Shown here: positions 46,629 to 55,395 of the stretch, in pieces
Position numbering within the stretch: position 1 is the stretch's first letter
Layout of the letters: each line of letters begins with the position of its first letter
DNA from: Paenibacillus lautus NBRC 15380
GTDB taxonomy: Bacteria > Bacillota > Bacilli > Paenibacillales > Paenibacillaceae
DNA length: 64,000 bases
Direction: 5' to 3'
Assembly: GCF_004000945.1 (NCBI RefSeq)
Contig: NZ_BIMF01000001.1
Span: 248,001-312,000, forward strand
Position numbers and translations under genes: made by a program
The notes under the pieces: generated by a model
Told to the model about the DNA's origin: nothing
The model's database searches: none
What the model saw: the letters and a program-made list of their open reading frames with translations, nothing else

Positions 46629-47390
46629 CTAGCTCGCTTGATTTGCGCTGGCTGATACGGCAGGCCTTCTCAGCGACAGTGACAGCCAGACACAGTGAAC
46701 GGCCAGCACCAGCAAAAGGAACAGATCGTATCCGATAAATGCGTCACTATTGTCATTACCTACAAACTGGATAAAGTTGTGAAGGAAGTGGAAAAGAATC
46801 AGAGGGATAATATTTTTGTTCTTCACCATCAGCAAGGCCAGTACAACGCCTATTAGCAGAGCATATCCAATCTGTAAAATCGTTTGGAATGCATCCTGCC
46901 CTGATAAGACGTTCAGTACATGCGTGACAGCGAACAGGATGCTGGAGGTGATCACGGCCGTTTTCATGCCTTTTGGCAGCAGCGTCCTCAGAATCAATCC
47001 CCGATAAATGCTCTCCTCCACAAAACCAACGAGCAGGGTAAAGAAGAGAAAGAACAGGACTTCCGAAGCACTGATATCGCGCATTCCTTTGAACGAGATG
47101 ACAATCAGAATAAGGAGCAAGGGAGAATAGTAGACCCAACCGTTGGCTGGAATACTGCTGAGTTTACGGAAACCGAGCGCATTCCACTTCTTCTTCCATG
47201 TAAAATATGCAATCATCACCAGAGCGATGGGGATAAACGAGATCAGAACGGGCGAAGTATAACTTAATTCCTTGATGGTCGCATAGGCTCCGGCTGCAAA
47301 TACGGCTAACAACAGCAGAACCTCGATAATGACTACAGTTAAAATCGGTCTTTTTTGTGAAAAAGAAGCCTTAGTTCTCGGGTTTGACAT
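46629..47390 (-). CDS. CPBP-family intramembrane metalloprotease
   Basis: The 253-residue protein has about seven or eight membrane helices and the three CPBP (Abi) motifs: EESIYR (Glu125, Glu126, Arg130), FAVTHVLN (His157) and FHFLHNF (His201, His204). Such proteases act within the membrane, often in bacteriocin self-immunity or signalling. The start overlaps the PadR gene by 20 bases, so the two form one operon, with an AGGAAGGA ribosome site inside the regulator gene. A PadR operator upstream suggests induction by an envelope or antimicrobial signal (inference). Confidence 0.9.
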   Translation of the reverse strand: MSNPRTKASFSQKRPILTVVIIEVLLLLAVFAAGAYATIKELSYTSPVLISFIPIALVMIAYFTWKKKWNALGFRKLSSIPANGWVYYSPLLLILIVISFKGMRDISASEVLFFLFFTLLVGFVEESIYRGLILRTLLPKGMKTAVITSSILFAVTHVLNVLSGQDAFQTILQIGYALLIGVVLALLMVKNKNIIPLILFHFLHNFIQFVGNDNSDAFIGYDLFLLLVLAVHCVWLSLSLRRPAVSASANQAS

Positions 47391-47922
47391 GGTTCAAATC
47401 CTTCCTCTCCATAATATCCCTCAACCATTGCCGCTCCATTTGAAAATGATTCAGTCCATAAGCCAGAACCGATACCCGATAATAGTAATTTTCCGGGTTT
47501 TCAATATCAGCCAATTCTCCCGCCACGACGCTCTGTACTGCTTCCAGCATGTGAATTTCCTGATCCAGCTTAAATAGATATTCAGCCAAACGTTTTTGGC
47601 GAAGGTCTTCATCCAAATAATCAAAAAAGAAAATACGGATCAGTTGCTCATTGCGTCCTGACTGCATCGGTCCCGACAACCACTCGAGAAACGCGATTCG
47701 ACCACTTGGCAGCAGTGTATACAGCTTCTTATTCTTACTGTTATCGGTTTCGGTCAACGTAACCATGCCCTTGTCCGCAAGTCTCTTGAGCGCAGGATAA
47801 AGACTGCCGTAACTCGCCTTGTAGAATGTGCCTACAGTGCTGTCGATTGTTTTCTTAAGATCATAGCCGCTCATCGTTCCTTCCATCAGCATGCCGAGGA
47901 GAATGTACTCCAACAAAATCAT
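47371..47922 (-). CDS. PadR-family transcriptional regulator
   Basis: The protein of about 183 residues has the PadR winged helix at residues 1-75 (LEYILLGMLMEGTMSGYDL, YKASYGSLYPALKRLADKG) and a C-terminal helical dimerisation region. I choose ATG 47922; two GTG codons directly before it (47928, 47925) are also possible, as the ribosome site is weak. It is the first gene of the operon with the CPBP protease and probably represses both through the palindrome upstream. Confidence 0.92.
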   Translation of the reverse strand: MILLEYILLGMLMEGTMSGYDLKKTIDSTVGTFYKASYGSLYPALKRLADKGMVTLTETDNSKNKKLYTLLPSGRIAFLEWLSGPMQSGRNEQLIRIFFFDYLDEDLRQKRLAEYLFKLDQEIHMLEAVQSVVAGELADIENPENYYYRVSVLAYGLNHFQMERQWLRDIMERKDLNHVKPEN

Positions 47923-47933
47923 CACCACATTCC

Positions 47934-47984
47934 AATAATGTATCTATTCGATATATCCGTTCGATATATTAATAATACATTATT
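47934..47984. promoter_or_regulatory. Palindromic PadR operator with internal direct repeats
   Basis: AATAATGTAT (47934-47943) and ATACATTATT (47975-47984) form a perfect 10-base inverted repeat of the ATGT/ACAT type known for PadR. Between them TTCGATATAT occurs twice (47947-47956 and 47960-47969), 13 bases apart. The site lies 12 bases before the start codon. Confidence 0.7.
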
Positions 47985-48051
47985 TTAAATTGGAGTCAAG
48001 GGAATTTTTAACATCTTTTTTGTTTTTCTAGTTTCATCATAAGCAACCCCC

Positions 48052-48096
48052 AAAAAAAACGCCCCCAGCATCTGTTTCCAGACACCAGGGACGCTT
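48052..48096 (-). terminator. Terminator of the small lipoprotein gene
   Basis: On the minus strand AAGCGTCCCTGGTGTCTG pairs with CAGATGCTGGGGGCGTT, followed by at least seven T. Confidence 0.88.
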
Positions 48097-48111
48097 ATCG
48101 TTCACCTACAT

Positions 48112-48453
48112 TTACTCCATGCGCTCAAACACCTTGAACCTTCGGCCTTCCTGCAATGCCACCAACGTATGTTCATCGACTACATAGATTTCCGTGCCTT
48201 CCGGCAGCTCGTTCGACGATAAATGCGTATCCGGGTATTGATCAGGCTCGAGCTGCTTCTGGATCGTGCCCGCCAAGGTCAAATCTGCGTCCGCAAAAGC
48301 CTCGGCACCCTCAATGCGTTTTCCGATATACTCTTGGTCATCGTACTTTACCAGAGACGCATAACTGGCCGACTGCTTGCTGCCGCAGCCAAAACATAGG
48401 ATCAACAATAAGCTGATGACCGGAATCCCTGTTATCTTAAGCCTCTTGCCCAT
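48112..48453 (-). CDS. Small putative lipoprotein, unrecognised
   Basis: The 113-residue protein has a basic start, a hydrophobic core (VISLLLILCFGC, Cys23 as likely lipidation site though the lipobox is imperfect with Cys at -3) and a hydrophilic domain ending VVDEHTLVALQEGRRFKVFERME. It has a strong GGGAGGAAG ribosome site. It sits 56 bases after the PQQ-type propeller gene in the same direction and may share its transcript. I recognise no family. Confidence 0.7.
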   Translation of the reverse strand: MGKRLKITGIPVISLLLILCFGCGSKQSASYASLVKYDDQEYIGKRIEGAEAFADADLTLAGTIQKQLEPDQYPDTHLSSNELPEGTEIYVVDEHTLVALQEGRRFKVFERME

Positions 48454-48509
48454 AAGTCTTCCTCCCTTGCGGACGTCTCCCTAAGGTCTTTGTTTTCTAC
48501 CGAAAAAAG

Positions 48510-50768
48510 CTATAACAGCTCATCCAAGCGTTCCTTTAACACTCGGGCATCATAACGAATAAAAGCTCCGTTGACCGTACCGACGAGCACTTCCTGCTCC
48601 GTTACGTTCAGCGCGCCGTTTTTGGCATGTACCTCTCGCAAATCGACGTTGCCGGTGATCACGTTATGCAATCTGCCCAAGCTTCTGCCGTCTTCCTTGT
48701 TCAACACCACAAGATCGCTTCCCAAACTTATCAGCAGGTACGAATCCAGGATTCCGTAGCTGCTGCCAACCAGATGGGACAGATCGTCACTGGCTTTGGA
48801 AGTAGTCTCCATCTTCCATATAATGCTGCCGCTCTCTTTATCTACAGCTGCCGGAATGCCGTTCAAGGTAAGATAGACTCGCTCTCCCTCGATGACGCCG
48901 CGGGCGGCCTTGCCTTTCACGGTCCATAGTTCCTTATCTTCCATGCTGTCATACAATACGCTTTCGTAAGCGGTAGCCCCGCTGAAATACTCCCCATTCA
49001 GCGCACGCTGCACCAATAGATACCGCTCATTCAGCACCTCGAACCGTTCCATCTCACGTGCCGGATACACGCTTTTGCGCTTGCCGGTTTCCGTATGGAG
49101 CAGAACCCATTCCTTGCCAAGCAGCATCCATCTTGTGGTCATATCCGCAGGAGATACCGGATCGTAACGGTAGCCTCCGGTGAAATACGGATCTCGGGAC
49201 GGATCGTCCATGTATTTTTTCCCGACTTTAATATCCCATGCCGCTTTGCCGGTTACGGGATCGTAAGCGGTAAGCTGTCCGTTCTGCTCGATGAGCACGT
49301 ATGGATCATCCGTGCCCTGATTCAACAGGCGATGTTCACCGGACAACGTTTTTTTCCAACGCAGCTTTCCGGTTTCCTGATCCAGCACACTCAGCACGCT
49401 TTTGATTTCGTTCACATTCAAAGCTTCATCCAGAATAATCGCATCGGCTGCAGCCGTCATCGTCAGGCCAAATTCATGCTTCGGCTTAACCTCCCATAAC
49501 ACTTGTCCATCCGACAACCGGATATGCCGCACACGGGCTACATAATCTTTAACCTTCGGGTTATAAGCCGAGTACATGGTAACATGCTCCCGCTCCTTGT
49601 CCGTGACAGCCGTATACCAGCCAAATCCCGCATCCTCCTGCCACAGCTTCTTGCCGGTGCCCCGGTCAATCGCATACAAGGAAGAGTTATCGTGCATCCC
49701 GCTGTATCCGCCATCATCCCCCTTGAGGAGCAAAACCTCGTCGTTTGCCTCAAGCAGGAAGGTGAAATTCAGATTGCCCTGATTTCGCCAGTCGGGCTCG
49801 GCTTCTAGAGTCTTCAGCGGCGGTACGGCGGCAAAACGATAGGTAAACTCGTAATCATCGCCAGGACTGTAACTCCGCTCAAAGGATTCGGTCCCCGGAA
49901 TCGCCCATTCGCTGGCCGTCAGCTTTCCGGACGGAGAGAACGTCACGGTATAATGGGCATCCCGCTGCTCATATCTCCAGGTCTCCCCGAGTATCATCGG
50001 TTTATTGGAGCTCATCTCCTGATTCCGCGATGTCTCCCTCGCCTGCGGTTCGCCAAGCAGCTTTTTCACATAAGAAGAAGGGGTGCCTTTCTTGAAAAGA
50101 AACTCCGTCAAGTTGCGTACCGCATCCGTCGTTACTTCCGAATTTCCATCGAGAAGCCCGTCAGGCATCGATTTCTTGGCGGTCGTGTCCTTGCCCCGTA
50201 CCCACATCATGGCCGGACGGTAGATCCGGTAATCTTCCTTCCACTTGGCAGGACTAATCATGACGCCGTACCAGTCCTTCCACTGGGCTACGGCGATGAG
50301 CGTCGTTCCGGTTTGGGATATCGGCCATTTCACCGTGCTTCCGGGAGCAAGATATATACTGCCGCTGCTGCGCAGTTGAAGCGAGAGCGGGGAAATTGGT
50401 TTCACTTGGGCAGCTTCCTTGGAAACATACCATGTCGGGAGCCACAGGTCTCCCCGAGAATCGGATTTGATTAACGCCATTTCCCCCTTCACGGAGTGAA
50501 GTCGGAGCGATTCTCCCTTGGCCCCATAATAACTGACCTTGAGATTTGTCAGATGGCTGTTCTTACTAAGCGCATTAGGGAAAAAAGCTGCCTTTTGCTG
50601 AAGCATGACGCGTTGACCGGATGTAAAGCCCCCGGCTCCGGCAGCATCGGCGAATACGGTACGAGCGCTCTCCTGCGTCTGCTGAGCCGGAATCCCAACA
50701 AGTGAAATACAGACGGCTGCCGTTATTCCGATGAATAGTCGCTTTCGGATCGATACGCGTAAACTCAC
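48510..50768 (-). CDS. Secreted PQQ-type beta-propeller protein
   Basis: The 752-residue protein starts with GTG 50768, nine bases after GAGAGG. After a signal peptide (about 1-35) there is an N-terminal region of unknown fold (to about 270, with a KLLGEPQARET stretch resembling an SmpA/OmlA-like element) and then repeated PQQ-like blades (about 300-740), such as YAIDRGTGKKLWQEDAG, LDQETGKLRWKKTL and AYDPVTGKAAWDIKVG. These blades usually form scaffolds or ligand-binding propellers; the quinone cofactor is not implied. A promoter with a cre-like spacer lies upstream. Confidence 0.8.
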   Translation of the reverse strand: MSLRVSIRKRLFIGITAAVCISLVGIPAQQTQESARTVFADAAGAGGFTSGQRVMLQQKAAFFPNALSKNSHLTNLKVSYYGAKGESLRLHSVKGEMALIKSDSRGDLWLPTWYVSKEAAQVKPISPLSLQLRSSGSIYLAPGSTVKWPISQTGTTLIAVAQWKDWYGVMISPAKWKEDYRIYRPAMMWVRGKDTTAKKSMPDGLLDGNSEVTTDAVRNLTEFLFKKGTPSSYVKKLLGEPQARETSRNQEMSSNKPMILGETWRYEQRDAHYTVTFSPSGKLTASEWAIPGTESFERSYSPGDDYEFTYRFAAVPPLKTLEAEPDWRNQGNLNFTFLLEANDEVLLLKGDDGGYSGMHDNSSLYAIDRGTGKKLWQEDAGFGWYTAVTDKEREHVTMYSAYNPKVKDYVARVRHIRLSDGQVLWEVKPKHEFGLTMTAAADAIILDEALNVNEIKSVLSVLDQETGKLRWKKTLSGEHRLLNQGTDDPYVLIEQNGQLTAYDPVTGKAAWDIKVGKKYMDDPSRDPYFTGGYRYDPVSPADMTTRWMLLGKEWVLLHTETGKRKSVYPAREMERFEVLNERYLLVQRALNGEYFSGATAYESVLYDSMEDKELWTVKGKAARGVIEGERVYLTLNGIPAAVDKESGSIIWKMETTSKASDDLSHLVGSSYGILDSYLLISLGSDLVVLNKEDGRSLGRLHNVITGNVDLREVHAKNGALNVTEQEVLVGTVNGAFIRYDARVLKERLDELL

Positions 50769-50794
50769 AGAAACCATCCTCTCCCATACAAGCA

Positions 50795-50823
50795 TATATA
50801 ATGTAAACGCTATTATAAGGCAA
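50795..50823 (-). promoter_or_regulatory. Candidate promoter with cre-like spacer for the PQQ-propeller gene
   Basis: On the minus strand TTGCCT (50818-50823), 17-base spacer, TATATA (50795-50800). The spacer contains TGTAAACGCTATTA (plus-strand 50802-50815), one mismatch from the cre consensus. Confidence 0.4.
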
Positions 50824-50842
50824 TCTGTTCCAAAATCAAAAC

Positions 50843-50868
50843 AAAAAAACTCCCTTCCAGGAAAGGAG
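50843..50868 (-). terminator. Terminator of the second small lipoprotein gene
   Basis: On the minus strand CTCCTTTCC pairs with GGAAGGGAG (one G-U) around one base, so the real loop is a little wider, followed by seven T. Confidence 0.75.
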
Positions 50869-50964
50869 CCTATCCTAAATCTCTTTATTATCGTATAGAT
50901 TGACGTAAATGTTCCGATTAAAAATGGTTTCTGCAGCTGTCCTCAATTGGCCCATTTCCACACA

Positions 50965-51285
50965 TCATCGTACATTCATTCGCCAGTTTGAATCAGATAT
51001 GATATGGCCCTGCGTTTGCCTGCCTGTCATTTTTCTGGTGCGGTTTGTCACTCCGTTTGCTATTTCCCCCCATAACTGCCCGAGAAAGGATGCTGGAGCC
51101 ATCGACGTGCTTCTATTGATTGCTGTTGTCGTCCCCTCAATGGATCGATTCTCCATCCGCGGATCTTCGACGGACATCTTGAGCTCTGCGCATCCCGATA
51201 GTAATATGACACCAACCATCACAATGATTGCCGGCCATGCCATCGTGATCCTAATGCTCCGTTTCACATGTTGTATGGATTCCAT
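50965..51285 (-). CDS. Small putative lipoprotein, unrecognised
   Basis: The 106-residue protein starts at ATG 51285, eight bases after AAGGAGG. A basic N-terminus and hydrophobic helix lead to a clean lipobox LLSGC (Cys32). The mature part is basic and Ser/Arg/Asn-rich (ASFLGQLWGEIANGVTNRTRK). It has its own terminator and lies downstream of a two-component system gene whose terminator intervenes. No family recognised. Confidence 0.7.
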   Translation of the reverse strand: MESIQHVKRSIRITMAWPAIIVMVGVILLSGCAELKMSVEDPRMENRSIEGTTTAINRSTSMAPASFLGQLWGEIANGVTNRTRKMTGRQTQGHIISDSNWRMNVR

Positions 51286-51440
51286 CCCGACTGCCTCCTT
51301 ATGTACGTTCCTAAAGAAAGTATAAGGAACACATCTTATCAATCCATGGTCCAAGTTCTTAACGAATGCTTAAATAAAGATGAACAATTCCATATGGACC
51401 ACACAGAAGCAGGCGGGGACTTCCGTCTTAGAATCTTATA

Positions 51441-51468
51441 AAAAAACGCCCCCTTCGAGGGAGCGTTT
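51441..51468 (-). terminator. Terminator of the two-component operon
   Basis: On the minus strand AACGCTCCC pairs with GGGGGCGTT around TCGAA, followed by seven T. Confidence 0.9.
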
Positions 51469-51537
51469 GCTTGGATATCCTCTGCTGCTATGCAAAGGCA
51501 GAAAAACCACCGCGCGGTAAGCTTGAAGAAGCAGCCA

Positions 51538-52755
51538 CTATACGACTTTAGGAAAGCGAGATTCAAAAATTGTCCTCTGCCGATCGCTCCGCACCCGGAT
51601 TTCGCCGCCCTGGACTTCCACAATGCTCTTCGTAATGGCCAATCCCAAGCCGGTGCCCCCTGTCTGCTTCGAACGGGAAGCCTCCACACGGTAGAAGCGG
51701 TCAAAGATGAACGGCAAATCCCGCTCGGGAATCGGATCGCCATAGTTGGTGAAGCTGATGCTCACCTGATTGCCATCACTGCGGACGGCGATGTCGATCC
51801 TTTTGCCCGACTCCCCGTAACGAATCGCATTGGTTATCAGATTCTCGTAAGCCCGGACGAGCTGGGCGCCGTCTGCCCGAATAACGAGGTCTTCCTCTGC
51901 CGCAAGCTTGCATTCCATCCCGGACTTCTCCAGGGCAGGAACGAATTCCTCGATCAGCTGTCTCATGAACTGAGCCATATCGATCTCCCGGATATCCAGC
52001 GGAAGCCCGTTATTAATCCGTGTGTACTCGAACAAATCATCAATTAGCCTCTTCAGATTTTGCGCTTTCTCATAAGCAATATTCACATAATATCGCAGCT
52101 CCACTTCATCCTGGTACCGGTCTTCCTCGATCACCTCCAGAAATCCCAGTATCGATGTAAGGGGCGTACGCAAGTCATGGGAAACTCCCGTAATCAGATC
52201 ATTCTTTGTTTTCTCCGCGTTACGCTCCTCCAGAATAGATTGGTGAAGCTGCCTGCTCATCTGGTTGATGCTCTCAGCCACCTCACCCAGCTGGCTGCCT
52301 GACTGAACCGGGATGTCGGTGTCGAAATTCCCCTTGGCAATCTCGCGAAGCCCGTTCCTGATTTCCTCCAGATAAACGTTCAGCTGTTCGGTCATGCGGT
52401 TTATGCTGGAAGCGACGACGCCTAATTCGTCTTGGGATTTGAGCTCGATTCTGGAATCGAATCGTCCCGCCGTGATGTCCTGAAGACCGGTCTGGATCTT
52501 CTGCAGATCAAGGACAAACCACTTCGTGCTCATATAATAGCTGACAAAAAAGAGAATGATGCCCGCAACCAGCATAACCGGATCCGAGCCAATATTGTTA
52601 ATGATCCAGACTAGCGGCGGCTTGATTGCCGGAATAGAGAGTATCAGCGTACTTAACGCATAGAGTATGATAAGCAGGGCTGCCGTGATGCCGATGCTGG
52701 TAAGCAGCATAAGCAGCATCTTCAGGCGGATGCTATGAAGCTTCATTACTTTCAA
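51538..52755 (-). CDS. Sensor histidine kinase with two HAMP domains
   Basis: The 405-residue kinase has two membrane helices (about 15-40 and 57-78) with only a short extracytoplasmic loop, two consecutive HAMP domains (about 80-132 and 133-185), the phospho-acceptor box GVSHDLRTPLTSILG, N-box ENLITNAIRYGES and G-box TGGTGLGLAI. A tiny loop suggests it senses the membrane or a partner protein. I place the start at TTG 52755, since AGAGGTGA sits before it; GTG 52764 falls within that site. It follows the response regulator by 21 bases and is its partner. Confidence 0.92.
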   Translation of the reverse strand: MKVMKLHSIRLKMLLMLLTSIGITAALLIILYALSTLILSIPAIKPPLVWIINNIGSDPVMLVAGIILFFVSYYMSTKWFVLDLQKIQTGLQDITAGRFDSRIELKSQDELGVVASSINRMTEQLNVYLEEIRNGLREIAKGNFDTDIPVQSGSQLGEVAESINQMSRQLHQSILEERNAEKTKNDLITGVSHDLRTPLTSILGFLEVIEEDRYQDEVELRYYVNIAYEKAQNLKRLIDDLFEYTRINNGLPLDIREIDMAQFMRQLIEEFVPALEKSGMECKLAAEEDLVIRADGAQLVRAYENLITNAIRYGESGKRIDIAVRSDGNQVSISFTNYGDPIPERDLPFIFDRFYRVEASRSKQTGGTGLGLAITKSIVEVQGGEIRVRSDRQRTIFESRFPKVV

Positions 52756-52776
52756 GTTAGTCACCTCTGCTTAAGT

Positions 52777-53469
52777 TTACTCTATTTTGTAGCCGATCCC
52801 CCACACTGTCTTAATATATTCCGGCTGCTGCGGATCCTTCTCGATCTTCTCGCGCAGCTTGCGAATATGTACCATGACCGTATTTTTCGATTCCATGAAC
52901 GGTTCGTTCCACACCTCGGTATAAATCTTGTCCATGCTAAGCACGAGTCCGCGATTGATGGCCAGCATATGCAGCAGGGCAAATTCGCGCGGCGTCAGCT
53001 TAATCTCAACGCCTGCCACCGTTACCCGGTGGGAAGCGACATTCATAATCAGCTCATCAATCTGAATTTCGTTCTCATCCCTCACCGAGCTGCTGTTCAG
53101 CTGTTTGTATCGGCGGAGCTGTGATTTGATTCTAGCGATCAATTCCAGCGGGCTGAACGGCTTGGTCACATAATCATCCGCGCCGATGCTGAGCCCGGCG
53201 ATCTTGTCAATCTCCTGACTCTTGGCGGACAGCATGATGATCGGCGTGTTGTTCTCCTCCCGAATTCTCATGCATGCCTCAATGCCATCCATCTTCGGCA
53301 TCATGACATCGAGGATGATCAAATCCACTTTATGTTTTTTTAGAATCTCCAGCGCTTCCAGGCCATGAGATGCGGTGAGGAGCGTATAGCCCTCATTCCT
53401 GACGTAAATCTCCATCAGTTTCAAAATTTCGGTTTCATCATCAACCATTAATATCGTAACTCCAGACAT
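52777..53469 (-). CDS. OmpR-family response regulator
   Basis: The 230-residue regulator has a receiver domain with acidic pair D10/D11, phosphorylation site Asp54 (LIILDVMMP), Thr and Lys switch residues (MLSAKSQ, YVTKPFSP) and a C-terminal winged helix ending WGIGYKIE. ATG 53469 follows AAGGAGGAGCC. It forms an operon with the downstream kinase and lies 154 bases after an acyltransferase gene in the same direction, which may be a target. Targets are otherwise unknown. Confidence 0.94.
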   Translation of the reverse strand: MSGVTILMVDDETEILKLMEIYVRNEGYTLLTASHGLEALEILKKHKVDLIILDVMMPKMDGIEACMRIREENNTPIIMLSAKSQEIDKIAGLSIGADDYVTKPFSPLELIARIKSQLRRYKQLNSSSVRDENEIQIDELIMNVASHRVTVAGVEIKLTPREFALLHMLAINRGLVLSMDKIYTEVWNEPFMESKNTVMVHIRKLREKIEKDPQQPEYIKTVWGIGYKIE

Positions 53470-53623
53470 GGCTCCTCCTTGATTAAAAGCGGCAGTCAGC
53501 ATAACGCCTTTTAAATCGTCTTGCACCATGGATGCGTAGACTGTGCGTTGCTGCTGTTTTGGTTTCTCTTCGCCACGGCCATGCCCTCGTCAGGTATGCA
53601 TCCTTGTTTGCTAACGTAACAGA

Positions 53624-54808
53624 CTATGAACCGGAAAGCGGCACAGCCGGCGTATCGGTTGGCTTAACCGATCTCTTCGCTTTCGGAATATTACCGAATA
53701 TCACCCATGAGCCTGGTATAAATCGAACCGTCAATTCCACAACGATCCATGAACAGCCTAAGGCTGCCGCAAAACCGCCTGCATACCACAGATGGGTCAG
53801 CATTGAATTCCCCGTAGTTAGCGGAAACTCACGGTAGACGAGCAGAAAGAACGGATGAATGAGATATATCCCAAAAGATACGGCCCCCAGTCTTTCCAGC
53901 GCCGGCGTCCATCCACGTACTCCGGCCCGGTAGAACAAAATGGCGAACTGGAGCAGGGCAAGCGCCCCAAAGTAAGTATGCATATTCCACAGCAGCTCAT
54001 ACAGTGTTGAATTATACCCGGTTCCGTGCAGTCGGCTGTTGTAATAAATGTACACATGTCCGAGACCGGCAGCGGCCCATGCGATCCACAGCACCACCCA
54101 GGCGGCGATGCGGTGAGGCCGTGCGTTCGCGCGGCTAATGACAAGCCAGGCCTTCAGTTTCGGGTAATAGATGCCGATAAAAGCGCCCAGCATGAAATAG
54201 GCAATGTAGGACAATGCCCAGCTCCCTTTATTCGGTACCTGCCAATAGTACTTATTCATCAGTATAAACGTCCACTGGATCACCAGTCCAATCGGTATCG
54301 CCCATTTTGCAAGCTGGGGCACCCTCTTGAACAGCCACAATACAAGCGGAAACAGCACATAAAACTGAATGCTGATAAATACGAAATAAAGATGCGTATA
54401 CGCTTTGCCCGTCAACAGCTTTTGAACAAAGCTCTCCATCGACTCGCCGAACGGCCTGCCCTGATAATATAAATAGTGCAGGAGTGCGAAGTAGAACACG
54501 GAGAACAGCGTATACGGAATGATAATATACAGCAGTCTTTTCTTGTAAAATCCGCCAATCAGCTTCTTCGTTGTGGGACGGTCATAGTAATTATAGAAGA
54601 GTACCAGACTGCTCAAAAATATAAATGTCGGCGTTCCGTATTTCATGAAGATGTTCATGAAATTGTACATAAAAAAATATTTGGAGTCCGTCATCGCAGA
54701 TACGGCATACGATGTGGAGTGAACGGACAGCACGCCGATGATGGCGAATGCGCGTACCAATTGCAGCTCGGGAAGACGTTCCCTTGGTAAAGCGTTTATT
54801 TTGTTCAT
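53624..54808 (-). CDS. Acyltransferase family 3 membrane protein
   Basis: The 394-residue protein has about ten membrane helices, with the family opening LQLVRAFAIIGVLSVHSTSY (conserved Arg and His) and PTFIFLSSLVLFYNYY. Members O-acylate surface polysaccharides, wall or lipid carriers. It is upstream of a response regulator/kinase pair on the same strand, an arrangement that suggests surface modification under two-component control (inference). Confidence 0.87.
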   Translation of the reverse strand: MNKINALPRERLPELQLVRAFAIIGVLSVHSTSYAVSAMTDSKYFFMYNFMNIFMKYGTPTFIFLSSLVLFYNYYDRPTTKKLIGGFYKKRLLYIIIPYTLFSVFYFALLHYLYYQGRPFGESMESFVQKLLTGKAYTHLYFVFISIQFYVLFPLVLWLFKRVPQLAKWAIPIGLVIQWTFILMNKYYWQVPNKGSWALSYIAYFMLGAFIGIYYPKLKAWLVISRANARPHRIAAWVVLWIAWAAAGLGHVYIYYNSRLHGTGYNSTLYELLWNMHTYFGALALLQFAILFYRAGVRGWTPALERLGAVSFGIYLIHPFFLLVYREFPLTTGNSMLTHLWYAGGFAAALGCSWIVVELTVRFIPGSWVIFGNIPKAKRSVKPTDTPAVPLSGS

Positions 54809-54824
54809 GGCAGTACCCTCTCAT

Positions 54825-55395
54825 CTTTTAAAATCCGATTATTCTCGTTCCTTGCGAAACAGATTCATCTAGTATAGTAGACAGTTCTTAACGCCATACT
54901 TCCAAATTCTTATCATTTGCTTAAGATTATGGTCCTTCCTCCTAATAAAATTCTCCTTGATCATAAAGAATCCTTGGACTTACAATAAGAAAAAATCTAT
55001 CGACGTACTTTCTCAGAAGACAGACCGCGAATAGCGGAAGTTTTTCTTGCGAGATAAGGATGGTAAGCCTCTGAAGCTTATACTTTCTTATCTCTTAAAA
55101 ATAATCTTTTCCGAATTGGGGTGAATTGGATGTTGCACTTGATCCGTATCATTCGAAGTAGCTAGGCTCGGGTTCATAGAGGACCGGGCCAAGTCCAAGT
55201 TATAACTCGTAGCCATAGAGCTGCTTTTTGCTATAAAACGTAAATCAGCTGCCGGACAGAAGGGAGCCGACCGTCCTTTTGGACAAGTCTCCTGATCTAC
55301 AGCAAAGAACTCTACCGGCTTTTGGCTTCGAACGAATGAGGGTCAATCTGTTTACAGCATCCCATTTTATCTCATGTGGAAGGTGGACAATATAA
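54825..55395. other. 571-base gene-free region before the methyltransferase
   Basis: No reading frame of note. I see small hairpins, including GGCTCGG/CCGGGCC near 55165-55192 and GTCC-TTTT-GGAC near 55275-55286, but no match to a riboswitch or T-box consensus known to me. It must hold the divergent promoters. Confidence 0.4.

Noticed and set aside
54985..55140. Riboswitch-like look of the leader before the methyltransferase
   Set aside because: I compared it with SAM-I, T-box, purine, c-di-GMP, ZTP and ydaO consensus features from memory and found no matching core.
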